A stretch of DNA of 64,000 nt, taken from positions 4,402,001 to 4,466,000 of the forward strand of contig JAPYXD010000553.1 of the NCBI GenBank assembly GCA_030998225.1, given 5' to 3'. The position numbers were made by a program, and so were the translations under genes. The notes below the pieces were generated by a model. The model was not told where the DNA came from. It did no database searches and was given only the letters and a program-made list of their open reading frames with translations. This document shows, piece after piece, positions 22,213 to 33,628 of this stretch; the stretch's first letter is position 1; every line of letters begins with the position of its first letter. The stretch is from Diplolepis rosae (taxonomy: Eukaryota; Arthropoda; Insecta; Hymenoptera; Diplolepididae).

Positions 22213-23090
22213 ATGGATACTCCATGATGCGTGTTTATCAAAATTTTATTCCCCCGTTACAAAACTAACATGAGTAAGTTTAATATTACAATATATCTAT
22301 TTTATTGAATTTTTTATGTTAAATTTACATTTTTATCATAATATTTAAATTTCGATCTCTTATACTGAATAATATTGCTAATTTTTTTAGAATTTAAACC
22401 ACTTGAACTAATCATAACCTCTTTAATGTGAAGTTGACAAATTTTGAAATGATAAATATCAACTGACAAATACCATACTCAATCTATTGGAGCTTTGTAT
22501 CTTTTTAGTAAATCTAATGGAGTCACAACAATATTTGAATGAATATACAATGCCATAAATTATTAATTTTTAATAAACACAACCAATGCTTTTATCTCAA
22601 CGAATTTTTAATGGAACAGAATGTTTTTAATATGTGAATCTCAGCTTTAAATTTATTTCCATACAACGAATTTATATAAGGTAACAAAATATCTAATGTT
22701 TTTCTACCATAACCTTTGGACTTTTTATATCGTTTCTTTTCAAATATATATGTAATCCATATAATTATTTTTTAGTCTTGAAAAGGACTGAGGCATCAGT
22801 CGGAACGTTGACTTAAATGTAAATCAATAAATTTTTATTTCAAAGGAATTTGAAATGAATTTATATTTTCCTACTACACATCCTAAAATACAAAATACCA
22901 GAAAGGCCACCTTCTCTTATACTTATAAAATTTACTGGTAACAACATATATACATATCATTTAATACAAACTATTAAACTATTATTAAACTATTATGTGT
23001 CTCCGGCGCATTAACGCGTTTTTCCGCTACAGTTGAGAGTAACGTAATGTTGTGTATACGATACAGAGAAACATAATGTAAAAATTGAAC

Positions 23091-23208
23091 TGCGCATGCG
23101 CCTATTACGATACAGCGGAGCAGAATCTTCTTCTTCTTATTCTTCTTCTTCTTCGTACAGTGTTGGCACCGTACTGACAAAGCCTTATACATTTGAACTG
23201 CGCATGCG
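23091..23208. promoter_or_regulatory. Pair of TGCGCATGCG sites upstream of a small ORF
   Basis: TGCGCATGCGC at 23091-23101 and TGCGCATGCG at 23199-23208, each within a longer repeated context (GAACTGCGCATGCG, CTATTAC). They match the NRF-1/Ewg consensus, and an ATG with a good context (CAAAATGG) follows 45 bp downstream of the second. A TTC microsatellite (about 23128-23155) lies between them. The arrangement resembles a TATA-less promoter. Confidence 0.4.
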
Positions 23209-23252
23209 TCTATTACAATACGCTACTACAACACAAGATCGAGAAAATCAAA

Positions 23253-23372
23253 ATGGCCGGAAGTATTCGCGAAATGTCAAGTGAGATGGGCGATAAACAC
23301 GGCAATTTCGACCTGGTCAGATTGGATTCGAGTGTACGCAGAAAAACTCGTAAATGCGCCGAAGTCACATAA
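23253..23372 (+). CDS. Small ORF, possible first exon, unknown function
   Basis: 39 codons from ATG in CAAAATGGCC, reading MAGSIREMSSEMGDKHGNF, DLVRLDSSVRRKTRKCAEVT. Base composition is unlike the AT-rich flanks. A possible splice donor (CAAGTGAGA, 23278-23286) lies inside, so only the first nine codons might be exonic. No domain recognised. It lies in the only stretch of the 12306-23922 palindrome interior not explained by later insertions, so it may be a remnant of the original element's gene. Confidence 0.3.
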   Translation: MAGSIREMSSEMGDKHGNFDLVRLDSSVRRKTRKCAEVT

Positions 23373-24141
23373 AATAGAATATGCGCCTGGGCACATAATA
23401 TACTATTATGTTCTTTATATTTCTAACTTTTTAATTTAAAGTATTTTAGGCATAATTTTTTATTTGAAATAGTTCATTTACAATACTAAAAAATATATTA
23501 ATCTATATTTTGTTTCGAAGCTTTCAACATTTATTTAACTATACATTTTACTGAAATTTTTTTTCTCAAGTGTTTGAATTATCCTCAAATTCGAAAAAAT
23601 CTTTTAGATATTCGTTTTAAGCGAAGGTTTTTCAAAATATCTAAAAAAGGAGGGTAATTTCTCAAATTATTTGTTTAGTCATATCAAATATGTCATCTAC
23701 TTCGCGCCACGTTTGCACGAAGTCGAGAGAAACATAATTTCTCGATCTTAGCTCAACAACCAACAGCGTAAAATCGAAGCGTGAAAGTGGGGACACGCCG
23801 ATTTTGATTGTGTTCAGATCCACACGGGTCAGTCGTGGAGGCCGAAAACGTCCACGTTCTGCGTACACTCGCATGATTTCACATTCTTACGGCTAAGTGA
23901 CAGTAAGTTCTCCTCTTGCTAGGCAAACATGGTTCAGCCTTTGCTTCTGGACTAGTGATGTGCCGATACCGACATTTTTTGGCCACTGGTAATTTCTTAC
24001 CGTAATTGGGTAAATCGGCGGTAAAACTGGTAATTCGTTATTTACTCTGTTATTGGCGAAAATTTTTGAAGAATGACGTGCTGGAATACTTTTTTTCAGA
24101 TGAAAAGTAGCTACAATAAGAAAAAATGTCTATAAAGTAAT

Positions 24142-25800
24142 TTAGAAATATTTATTATTATTATTATTATTATTATAAATATGGCAAAGGACCTGGGCCA
24201 CGTTTTTGGTCTGAATCGCGGCTACGTCTATGGAGACGTAGCCCGTGAGAAACTGTCGTTTGTCCCCAATTGCTGAACAATGGCAGAGTATATGGATAGA
24301 AGTTTCATTGTCTTCCCCACAGAGTCGACATAGTGGACTTTTAGCAAGCCCTATCTTATGTCTGTGGTAGGCGAGGTTGCCGTGACCAATAAGCACTTCT
24401 GTTATGGTCTTTACCTCGGTTCGTTCTACTAAGTCTGCGCAGATATGCAGCTCGTTTGGGGTTTAGATATTCCCCCATGAGGGCTTTGGCTTGTTTGCAT
24501 GCCGTTGCCTTGTACCACTCTTCCTGGTGTTTCTCGGCCAGCCACTTTTTAATGTCTTCTGTGGCCGACCTGTTCGAAATACCTATTACCGGTTCTAGAC
24601 CAGATGGGTTTTGTTTTTTCGTCGCTAGCTTGGCTAGTCTATCCGCTGTCTTGTTGCCCTTGATACCCCTGTGTCCAGGAATCCAGAGGACTGTGACTCG
24701 GTTGTCTTCCGCTAGTTTGTTCAATGCTTCATAGCATTCCCAGACCAGCGTCAAGGTAGTCACTGACTTATCTAGTGTCGTGATGGCCGCTCTACTATCT
24801 GAGCAGATGCGGATGTTCCTGTTGCGACCATGATTCTGTGCTGCGTGTGCCCATTGGAGTATGGCCGCAATCTCGGTTTGAAAAACTGTGGAGTGGGGTC
24901 CCAGCGGGACCATGCGGCGTGTGTCGCTGTTCTTCCCATAGACACCAGCCCCCGCACCCTCCCTGTTTTTGGAGCCGTCTGTAAACCAGTTGTCTCCGCC
25001 CCCTAGGAGGTGTGCGCGACCCACCCTCCAATCTTCCATGGTTGACAAGCTTACCTTGTACTTTTTGTCGAAGAGGTGCCGTGGAGACGTCCTGTCTCTT
25101 ACCATTTTCATGATCGGTTTCTTCGCGATGTTGACAGTGGTTTTTAGTTTTTTCGAAATCACTGTGTTAGGGTTTTCACCAATTCTCCAGGCCGCCTTGC
25201 TAGCCTCGGCTGTGATGGTTAGGTGCAGAGGCTCTAGCCCCATTAGTGCTCCCAACGCTGTTGTGGGTGAGGACTTCGAGGCGCCAGTGATCCCTCTAAG
25301 GATCAGCCCTCGAAGTCTTTCCAACCTGGCCATGGCTGTCTTCTGCTTGAATCTGCTCCACCAGACCAATGACGCATACGTTAGTCTGGGTCGCAGAATC
25401 GCCGTGAAGATCCACAGCAGTGTGTCGGGTTTCAAGCCCCAATTCTTGCCAATAGCTCTTCTGCAGAGCCAGAGGGTTAATATAAATTTATTGCACTTGT
25501 TTTCGAAGTGGTCTTTCCAAGTGAGCTTATTGTCCAAGATTACTCCTAGATATTAAGCGCTCTTGGAAATTTCTAGACGCTGCTTTTTCAGTTCCAGTGA
25601 TCTAGTTGTACTCCATTTGTACCGCTGGGTAAAAATGACTACGTCAGTCTTACCTGCGTTCACCGAGAGTCCTGTTGTTCTACACCAGGTATCCACAGCT
25701 TTTAGCGACTGTTGCATTACGCCCATCAGTGCATCCAAATGCATTCCGCGTACTATGACTAGGATGTCGTCAGCATATCCAATGAGAATTTGGAAATAAG
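24142..25800 (-). pseudogene. Non-LTR retrotransposon (RNase H-bearing clade), 5'-truncated
   Basis: ORF2 C-terminal half. Minus strand from 25800: GYADDILVIVRG (RT catalytic YADD), VDTWCRTTGLSVNAGKTDVV, a TAA at 25553-25555, YLGVILDNKLTWKDHF, then RNase H with WFTDGSKNREGAGAGVYG, FQTEIAAIL, ICSDSRAAI and LWIPGHRGIKGNKTADRLA. A frameshift near 24415 leads to LIGHGNLAYHRHKIG and the C-terminal zinc knuckle CRLCGEDNETSIHILCHC. A TAA/ATT microsatellite tail (24150-24176) marks the 3' end. The RNase H plus CCHC suits the I/R1/LOA group. 5' truncation at 25800 is typical of LINE insertion. GC content is clearly above the flanks. Confidence 0.88.
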
Positions 25801-26226
25801 AACAACGAAAATTTATTACTCTATTCTGTCAAACATAACCTTAAATGCTAACATCTTTGACTGTTTCATGCGAATAAATGGATATTGCAGAACAAATATG
25901 TAGAAACTAATTATGAAATGAGCATTAAAAAAAAAACAAAATATTACATAAACTTTTATTGTTACTTATATGGGACATTCTTTTGTAAATCGTACAAAAA
26001 AAAAAATTGTTCACATTTTTAAAAGTCTAAAATTTTTTTCTGTGACATCTTTTTACTAATTTAATCGACACGTATATCGGGATTTTCGAAAAAAAATTTT
26101 TTTGAGAGATATATTAATTTTGATCTTCTATAGTAGGTCGTATACTAGATAACTCTTGATAGAATTATCGGATTCAATTGAGCTTGGGCACACTTTATCG
26201 GAGCCGAAAAAGTAAGGACAAGTTCG
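25801..26226. other. AT-rich stretch, no gene seen
   Basis: Nothing recognisable between the LINE truncation point and the TTAA element. Confidence 0.5.
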
Positions 26227-26230
26227 TTAA

Positions 26231-26768
26231 GGGGGTCTCCTTATCCAGAACTTATCCTTATCCAGAACTAGTCCATGTCGGAATAGTTTTGATGGTAAAG
26301 TTCCGAGCAGTGGCTTGCGCGGAGCGAGCGGAAAGTTTTTTTCACCGTCTGAAAACTTTAAAGCGCGTTTTCTCAAAACCACATTTTTCAAAATTGCGTG
26401 CACGATTAAAGGAGAACCAATTAAGCTATTATTATAAACTTTTTTTTTATTTGTAGGTAATTAAAATGCGAATATAGTGAACCTTTAGTTTTCATGATAC
26501 AGTATTTATTTTCATTATAAATAAGGCATTTTAAACAAAAAAAACGGTGAAAAATTTGATTTTTCTGGAAAGTAACTCAAAAGATCTATAAAAATAATTT
26601 TTTTTTAACAATTTTTTAGGTTCACTATAAGCGGAACACCCTTCTGAATAAAAAAAATAAATATATATGTGTTTCAGATGAAAATCTTTGACCAGTGTTT
26701 TTATTTTCTGCTTCAAAGAAAATTGGGAAAAAGTACCTTTTTTGAAGGTTCTGGATAAAGAGACCCCC
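26231..26768. mobile_element. TTAA-flanked MITE (piggyBac/Kolobok-type target)
   Basis: Ends GGGGGTCTCCTTATCCAGAA / TTCTGGATAAAGAGACCCCC, inverted with one difference, directly flanked by TTAA at 26227-26230 and 26769-26772. 538 bp, no coding. TTAA duplication indicates mobilisation by a piggyBac- or Kolobok-type transposase. Confidence 0.78.
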
Positions 26769-27339
26769 TTAAGCCACATCCAACCAAATTTGAGGGATTG
26801 AGCACTTCTTTTGTGTTTTTGAAAAAATCAAAAATTCTAATACTGGTTTTTGATAATGCTCATAAATCTCTACTAATTATCTTAATAACATTTTTCGATT
26901 AAACCAAAATTAGAAATGTTACAGTATGTTAAATCTTGAAAAAAGTCAATATCAAAATTCCATTTTCCAGTGACATTATACGAGATATGAAAAAACGGTA
27001 TCATACAAAATTATTTTCTATATAAAGATCTACAAATTTCAATCTCAAACGTAAGAATGCAAAGTTGTTAGTTTTAAAAAGATCTACAATTTTTGTCTCA
27101 TACGGTTTCTGATAAATCACATATTTTTTGTTTCAATTCCAAAAAATACGATTAAAATTTAAAAATTCAATTTTTTAGACAAAATATGTGAGATATAAAA
27201 AAAACGTTTATATGGAAAATTATTTGCCTAAATGAGGTCTTCAAATTCTCATCACGACATCTCTCGATAGAATGTATATTTTATGTTTTGATTATAAGAA
27301 ACACCATTGAAAAAATTCCATTTTTTAGCCTAAGTATGT

Positions 27340-27585
27340 GATATGTTTATTAAAAAGTTACTGAAATGTATACAGAAAATCGAGTGCGAAGCCTGAGTGT
27401 CATGATGATAATGTGCTCCTTAAGGACGATAGAGCCTTAAGTAAATTGAATTCACATCATCTGTAATATTATAAAATCGATTTTATCTTCAGTATCAAAT
27501 TATAACCCTAGGCGCGCTCAAACTTGCAAGCCAAGCGAGCTGCGCGCGATGAAAATGTGCTCGCGAAGCGGGCAGATTTTTTTTT
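27340..27585. repeat. Dispersed repeat A, copy 2
   Basis: Shares the block order of 2590-2995 but is shorter, lacking the middle GCGCGAAGCGC cluster. Ends in a T run after GCGAAGCGGGCAG. The stretch 26769-27339 before it, and 27586-28200 after it, hold no recognised gene. Confidence 0.6.
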
Positions 27586-28205
27586 TGAAATCCGTACGAT
27601 TTGCGAAAGAATGTCTCATATGTAATTTTAAAAAATCTGGTGTAATTAACAATTATAATATTACTCGAATATATTGCATCTGAAAATGTGAGCATAACTA
27701 TAACCTATTAAGGGCATGAAAAAGTATAGCCTAAAGAAAATTATAGTTTTCAGGTTATGAATACACCCATAAGCGTAAAATTTGATATCAAGTAAGAATG
27801 CTTATATAGAAGTGCATTTCTGTGAAATATATTATTTGGTTAATGAAGATTAATAATTTGCCAGTTTTAGTGGTTAGCATCATAAAAAAATTTTATATTT
27901 AGATAATTACCACAATTACCAAAAAGTTACCAATTACGGTAAATTTTTACGTAAAAGAGAAATTTGTCGTCAGTGACGCGGTAACAGCGGTCACGGCACA
28001 TCAGTATTCTGGACGTACGCATTGAAGATTGTTGGGTACAGCCAGAGTAGAAAGGAGAAGGGCAAAACACGTTGAGCGGGGAAGCACGGTGTCTCCTAGA
28101 AATGTCCACGCCTCGTCTCTTACCGCGTCCTTTTGCTCTTCGGTTTTATAAGCTCCCATTGGGACCTCCGTTAAAGAAGCCTATTTTGCTTTATTCCAAT
28201 TTCAG

Positions 28206-30902
28206 ATGGCCCTCAAGAAAACTTTCTTCAAATTGCAGTGGATTGTCGGGTTTAAGGATGCCATTGCTCCGCACCCGCAAAACCGGAATCTCGCCATTTG
28301 CAAAATCTGCCATAACAAGGTTTTGAATCTGAGTAACATGGGGAAGAAAGCTTTGACAAGCCATAAATTAGGAAAGGGAGATCAGAAAGCCGTTCGCGCC
28401 TAGAAAGGGAACTATGGCATCGGCTTTTTTGTCACACAAGGCCAATCAATCGTTCAAATCCAAGTAAGTCATCTGCAGGGTATTTCAAACAAGGTGATAC
28501 CAGAGGCCTCACGACGTTAGCGTAAGATCGTATGTCGCTTTCCTCTGCGGATCACTCCAATTGGTTCGCACTGGTTACCGGCATCAGTCTAATGGATGAA
28601 GAACGTAACCACTCCCACCACCAGTCTCAGCTAGTCGCGTGGCCAACCTCTTTATGTTGATTTCTGTTTCCGTTGAGGGGTAAACCCATGAAATAGTCTC
28701 ATTGACTCCTTCGCTCTCGTTAACGTTGTGTAACATATCTGGTCTCTGTGGCATATCCTATGACTTCTTCTCACTCTCAAGCTCCCAACTGTTGTTGCCT
28801 TTAGGGTCGGGCTTCCGACGGCCGGGAATTGAACGATCCTTTACATATGGTTGAAGGTTCAGGTGACCACGCAATCTCGAACTCAATGACCGTTAGCTCC
28901 GAAAAGGGCGCTGAAGACAATGGCTCATCGAAGGATACAGCTTGTTCCGCTGTAGTGGGATATGCAGTTGCTCTTGCCGGAAGTTCGTCCAATTCTGCTC
29001 CCACCAGTGCCGTCCGGGGGTTAGATAAGTATATCATGAAGGATGACATTGTGAAGGCAGAAATTTGGTGGTGCTTGTTTAATTTTACTTCCCATCTTAG
29101 CTTGAACAGTGCAGGCTAGGCGACTCGAGTATTTCTCAAGATGTTTTACGACAGTGCCATTAATAGACAAATGCAGCTCGGAAGAACGAAAATAGGGTAC
29201 ATTTTGTTTGGATTAACTCAATACTTTCTACAACTTGTTTTCCGAGACGTGTCTGATGCTAAGGCATTTGAACTCTTCCTTGATGAGAGTTTGAACTAAT
29301 ATGCACAGCAGCAACAGATGGATCTTGCTGTTAGGTTCTGAGATTGTGTTAAAAATGAGGTCACAAGTAGGTACTTCACTTCTGCCTTCTTGGGTCACAG
29401 TACAGCCGAGGATATGCTGATAGCACTGATCTGTTCACTGAAAAAACTTCTAAAATAAAAGATGATTTGATTATCTATTGATGGACCTAATGTTAATTTA
29501 AAACTAGTTAAAGACTTAGATGCTTACCTGAAGGAAGTGAAAGATGAAAAGGAACCTATGTTTATCTTCATGGGAAGTTGTCACGTTGTCAACAATGCTT
29601 TCAAATCAGGATTTGCTGATAAGAAATCAGGATGGCATGTTATATCCTTCCTTCGGGCCGTGTATAATCTCTTGAAAGATGTGCCATCCAGGCGCAGTGA
29701 TCTGATTAGGCACTCAAAATCCTCTCTCATGCTTCTGAAGTTTTGTGCTGCATGTTGGTTAAGCAATGCATCTGTGGCCATCAGGGGTAAGGAGCTCCTT
29801 CCAAACTTGAAGTTGTTCAAGAAAGGTATCGACGAAGATCCAGACCATCAAGGTATCCTCTCGTACAGCTGGGGTGTGATTAAGGATGCTCTGAAGGACA
29901 AATTGATGCCTTGTCGACTGGCTTCCTTTAAACTCATTGCCGGATAAATAGAGCCTTTCATCACCTCATTTCAGAGGGATGCACCTATGGCACCGTTCTT
30001 ATACACAAAGTTGCAGTCTATCCTTGTATCGCTGTTGTTGATGATTGTGAATAAAGGCGTTATGTCCACTAAGTATCTGTGGAAAATTGACTTGAGTGAC
30101 AAAAGTGTCGACGTCATTCTTCCCAAAGATTTCAAGTTTCAACTTTCACTTAAACTGGAGGTGCGAAAAGTTACTTTGACTGGAAAAGAAATGCTCGATT
30201 TCAAACACGATTGCATTAAAATTGTGAGAGCTATCTGCCAGAAAATGCTTGATAAGTCCCCAATCAAGTATAAAATATGCAGGGGGATCACTTTCTGTGA
30301 CCCATCTCCAATCCTTTATGTTCCCAAAGGCTTGACATTGTTCGGGAAGCATTCGCCTCTCGGAACTGGACCTCAGCATTAGATGGAGATAAGATTACAA
30401 AAAAGTTCAAAGCTTTGTGCGTCAATACTTCGTTTCTAGAAGCATGCAAGCTCTTTCACAAAGACAATCTGCGCCTTGATCACTTTTGGAGAAGGGTCTC
30501 AGTCAGGGGAACGCATTCAGCGAACGAAGTTTTTCCCTGAACAAAGAGGTTATCGTTGAAAATCAAAAAAATGAATCTCTGATTTCTCAGAGACAAGTCT
30601 ATGATGGAATTCATGCAATGGGGGGTCTAGATGAGTTAGCCGACATACCTAAGAACATGATTCTTAAAGTCAGAAATTCAAGGGAATTTTACGTGAAAGC
30701 GTTGAAAAAGCAAAAGACTGAGAAGGAATCTAAGGCTTTGGAGGATGTAAAGAAGAAGAGATTTACGGAAGAAGTTGAAGATCTGAAAACGAAAAAACTT
30801 AAGTTGATTCAGGAGAAGGAGAGAGGAGTTGAAGAAATAAATAAACAGTTGGAAAAACTTTGCGGATACCCTGCTTTTGAGACTGATTCTGTATCCATGT
30901 GA
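28206..30902 (+). pseudogene. hAT-like transposase relic with BED-type finger
   Basis: In order: a BED-like finger (LAICKICHNKVLNLSNMG, ALTSHKLG; the last histidine appears lost), then in frame 2 from 28829 IVKAEIWWCLFNFTSHLS, a TAG at 29117, MQLGRTKIGYILFGLTQYF, FELFLDESLN (first acidic catalytic-type residue), several stops, LSIDGPNVNLKLV (second), MFIFMGSCHVVNNAFKSG, LKFCAACWLSNASVAIRG, and after a frameshift a C-terminal part GNAFSERSFSLNKEVIVENQ with a lysine-rich coiled coil. This order matches a hAT-related transposase class of animals. At least five stops and two frameshifts; dead. The terminal repeats were not securely found. Confidence 0.75.
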
Positions 30903-31064
30903 TATACTTTACCGTGGTGATATCTTATGCTAGTTACCTCCTTTACCTAGTACCTGGCCTTAAGTGAGCAAGCTTTTGTTGGCTACAGAAAATTTGTTTG
31001 ACTATTCTGATGACGTAGAACCTAAAAATTAATAAGAAATATAAGTTATATAAATTATATAAAA

Positions 31065-32686
31065 GGGTCATTTCATGGGAGATTTACAGTCAACATTTTT
31101 TTTTCGATGAAACATTTTTTTTTTGCCTTTTTACTTCGAAAATAATCGACACGTATTTTTTTTTTCAATGTGATACTTGAAAATTTCGAGATATAATTTT
31201 TTTAACTTTGGCACTCGGGCAAATTTTTTTTTTTTCAACAGCTCACTGTAAAAGCAGTTTTGAATATAAAATGTAACCCTTGCACTTGAAATGCGCGAAA
31301 GAGTACAAGCTTTCAAAAAAGTTATAGCACACATTTCGTTATTTTTTTTGTAATAACAATATAGTACATTTTTATAAACTATTGAATTTTTTTTAAATTT
31401 GGAACTAATTTTTTTCCGATTTTTTTGTTTCTAAATTTTTGTTGGAGTTTTTTCAATATGCATGCAAAATTTTGGAATGGAAAAATGAAAACTGTAGGTG
31501 TAATTAATTTATAAAATCTGTCCCGCGCGTTGCAACGAGCGAGCTCGCACGCTGCAACTACGCTTAAGCTTGATTAGGCATGCTCGGACTCGAAGCACGT
31601 GTGGCAGTGAATGCAGTGACCGCTGTTTTAGTTTTCTGTGAATGTTCCTCAAGTGTTCATCTATTTCAAATTAATACAGAAATGCCAAGCTCTCGATTTA
31701 AACATGTATGCTGCAATCCGTTTAATAAAAAAAATCATAGTGGAAAAAAGCAAAAAAAAAAATTTGCGTCCCGTTTCGTCCTCGATACTTGAAAAATTTT
31801 CAAACCGGATGATGTTTCTTGTACACAATGCAAAATAGAAGCAAATGAAATGGAGATGGAAGATTTTTGTTGTAAGTACATTCAAACTTGTGCGTAGACT
31901 ATTTCAAAAAGAATAATTAGTTATAATGATGAATTGATGATTGAAGTTTTACGATAAAATTACTCTAAATGATACACTTAAGACGCAAATTTTTTTTTTG
32001 CTTTTTTCCACTACGATTTTGTTTATTAAACGGATTGCAGCAGACATGTTTAAATCGAGAGCTTGGCATTTCTGTATTAATTTGAAATAGGTGAACACTT
32101 GAGGAACATTCACAGAAAACTAAAACAACGGTCACTGCATTCACTGCCACACGTGCTTCGAGTCCGAGCATGCCTAATCAAGCTTAAGCGTAGTTGCAGC
32201 GTGCGAGCTCGCTCGTTGCAACGCGCGGGACAGATTTTATAAATTAATTACACCTACAGTTTTCATTTTTCCATTCCAAAATTTTGCATGCATATTGAAA
32301 AAACTCCAACAAAAATTTAGAAACAAAAAAATCGGAAAAAAATTAGTTCCAAATTTAAAAAAAATTCAATAGTTTATAAAAATGTACTATATTGTTATTA
32401 CAAAAAAAATAACGAAATGTGTGCTATAACTTTTTTGAAAGCTTGTACTCTTTCGCGCATTTCAAGTGCAAGGGTTACATTTTATATTCAAAACTGCTTT
32501 TACAGTGAGCTGTTGAAAAAAAAAAAATTTGCCCGAGTGCCAAAGTTAAAAAAATTATATCTCGAAATTTTCAAGTATCACATTGAAAAAAAAAATACGT
32601 GTCGATTATTTTCGAAGTAAAAAGGCAAAAAAAAAATGTTTCATCGAAAAAAAAATGTTGACTGTAAATCTCCCATGAAATGACCC
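31065..32686. mobile_element. Long-armed inverted-repeat element (GGGTCATTTCATG ends)
   Basis: 31065 onward (GGGTCATTTCATGGGAGATT) is repeated inverted to 32686 over about 700 bp per arm, nearly identical in long stretches. Only about 200 bp of centre (31790-31985) is unique. Both arms carry the same short exon (MPSSRFKHVCC...), so the element looks like two 5' ends of an autonomous transposon joined head to head. Flanks are TA-rich; target duplication cannot be read. Confidence 0.75.
31682..31873 (+). pseudogene. First-exon remnant in the long-armed element
   Basis: ATG MPSSRFKHVCCNPFN is followed by a basic stretch rich in K; after a one-base shift in an A run the reading continues as SSILEKF and CTQCKIEANEMEMEDF up to a splice donor (GTAAGTAC at 31874). 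The paired cysteines (CCNPF, CTQC) suggest a zinc-binding N-terminal domain of a transposon protein. The start is repeated inverted at 31985-32090. Not functional here. Confidence 0.45.
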
Positions 32687-32699
32687 ATATATAAATATA

Positions 32700-33200
32700 A
32701 ATGTGTATGTATATATATATATATATATAAATAAGTTCATTTTGAAGCAATTGTTCGAAGAAAAAATTTTATTTCTTGAAGTTTCTGATGATGAGGGGCC
32801 TGAAAAAGGAAAAGTAGTTTTGGTTGATTTCAGAATAAGATATACTTTTCTTGTACTTACCTGATGTAATGTTACCTCCTTGATGATGTACTGTGATGAT
32901 GTACTTGATGATGTACTTGATGATGTTAGCGGTTGTCCTATGTAAGATTGATTTCTTTAAGTTGATCCCGCTGTGATTGTTATAACCAAAAAGTTATTAA
33001 TTTCCTATGATGCCATGTCTTATGTTTAACGTTCGATAGCAACATGCAAGTTATGGCATACCAGTTCGTTTCCTTTTAAGTTTTGATAAAAATTAAATAA
33101 ATAAAAATACGTTGTTTCTATCTTACCTTCTCTTATTTAACATCCTCTTTGTTGAAAAATAAAAGGAAAAACCACGAAAATATTCTATAATAGGAACATA
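32700..33200. other. TA microsatellite and AT-rich spacer
   Basis: (TA)n at about 32711-32730, then a GATGATGTACTTGATGATG-type short tandem at 32882-32930. No gene. Confidence 0.5.
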
Positions 33201-33211
33201 ATTCCACCGAG

Positions 33212-33628
33212 ATGAGTCCTCTTACAATAGAGTTTGGTCAGGGAAATCAGCTTGAGAGTAAGGGAAAAGTCAGGGAAAACTCAGGAAAATTAGGATACTG
33301 GAACTTGTGGCAACCCTGCAATTGTTGTTCAGCTTCTTCTACTATGACGATAACGTATCCTGCCTTAAATGCCTCAGATGCAAAATTACCGCCATATTCT
33401 TCCTCTCGCATTCAAACACCAGCAAAATATCGACCAACATCTTATTATTGTGCTCATCATGCTACATCAAATAATCGTAAAGTACCTGAAAGTCCCTTCA
33501 ATCAGTCGCAATCACAAATACATAGTGAAATAGATCTATCTAATAATGATGAGACCTTTGACGAGGAAGAAATTCTATCATTAGCTGGTACTGCTATAGG
33601 AAATAGTATGCATTATTTGCTTTATTAA
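33212..33628 (+). CDS. 138-codon ORF, repeat-derived 5' part, unknown 3' part
   Basis: ATG-started. The first 35 codons (GKVRENSGKLGYWNLWQPCN) come from a repeat recognisable by its GTCAGGGAAA / GGCAACCCTG signature, so they are probably non-coding in origin. The rest is serine-, threonine- and proline-rich and ends in an acidic segment (HSEIDLSNNDETFDEEEI). No domain recognised. It could be an exon of the broken gene continued at 33865-34090 or chance. Low confidence as a real gene. Confidence 0.3.
   Translation: MSPLTIEFGQGNQLESKGKVRENSGKLGYWNLWQPCNCCSASSTMTITYPALNASDAKLPPYSSSRIQTPAKYRPTSYYCAHHATSNNRKVPESPFNQSQSQIHSEIDLSNNDETFDEEEILSLAGTAIGNSMHYLLY

Larger units (their letters stand above)
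19873..22935. mobile_element. Penelope-like element 2 with inverted arms
   Basis: A GIY-YIG coding part lies between long inverted arms: 19876-20940 (minus the MITE at 20149-20517) and 22235-22935. Shared blocks include GAGAAGGTGGCCTTTCTGG, AAAGGTTATGGTAGAAAAAC, AACAGAATGTTTTTAATATG and GTTTTGTAACGGGGGAATAA. Penelope insertions are often found with such inverted partial copies. It sits at the centre of the 12306-23922 palindrome. A P-like element (21537-22212) lies in its 3' part. Confidence 0.75.
12306..23922. mobile_element. 11.6-kb composite palindrome with interrupted arms
   Basis: The right arm 23400-23922 (read in reverse) matches 12306-12481 followed directly by 18845-19145. The left arm is thus split by the insertion at 12482-18836. 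Shared blocks include CGGCGTGTC, GGTTGTTGAGCTAAGATCGA, CTCTCGACTTCGTGC, AGTAGACGACATATTTGATA and a long AT-rich inner part. Outer ends share CTAGCAA. The interior holds a foldback element, Penelope-like element 2, MITEs and a short stretch (22936-23400) with a small ORF. I read it as a DNA element with long inverted repeats whose centre was filled by later insertions; an inverted segmental duplication is the alternative. Confidence 0.6.

Noticed and set aside
24456..25799. Plus-strand ORFs opposite the LINE (for example 24969-25556)
   Set aside because: They are antisense shadows of the GC-richer RT/RNase H coding frame.
31131..31334. Identical 67-codon ORFs at 31131-31334 (-) and 32417-32620 (+)
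   Set aside because: Identity comes from the two inverted arms; no ATG-led domain or catalytic motif.
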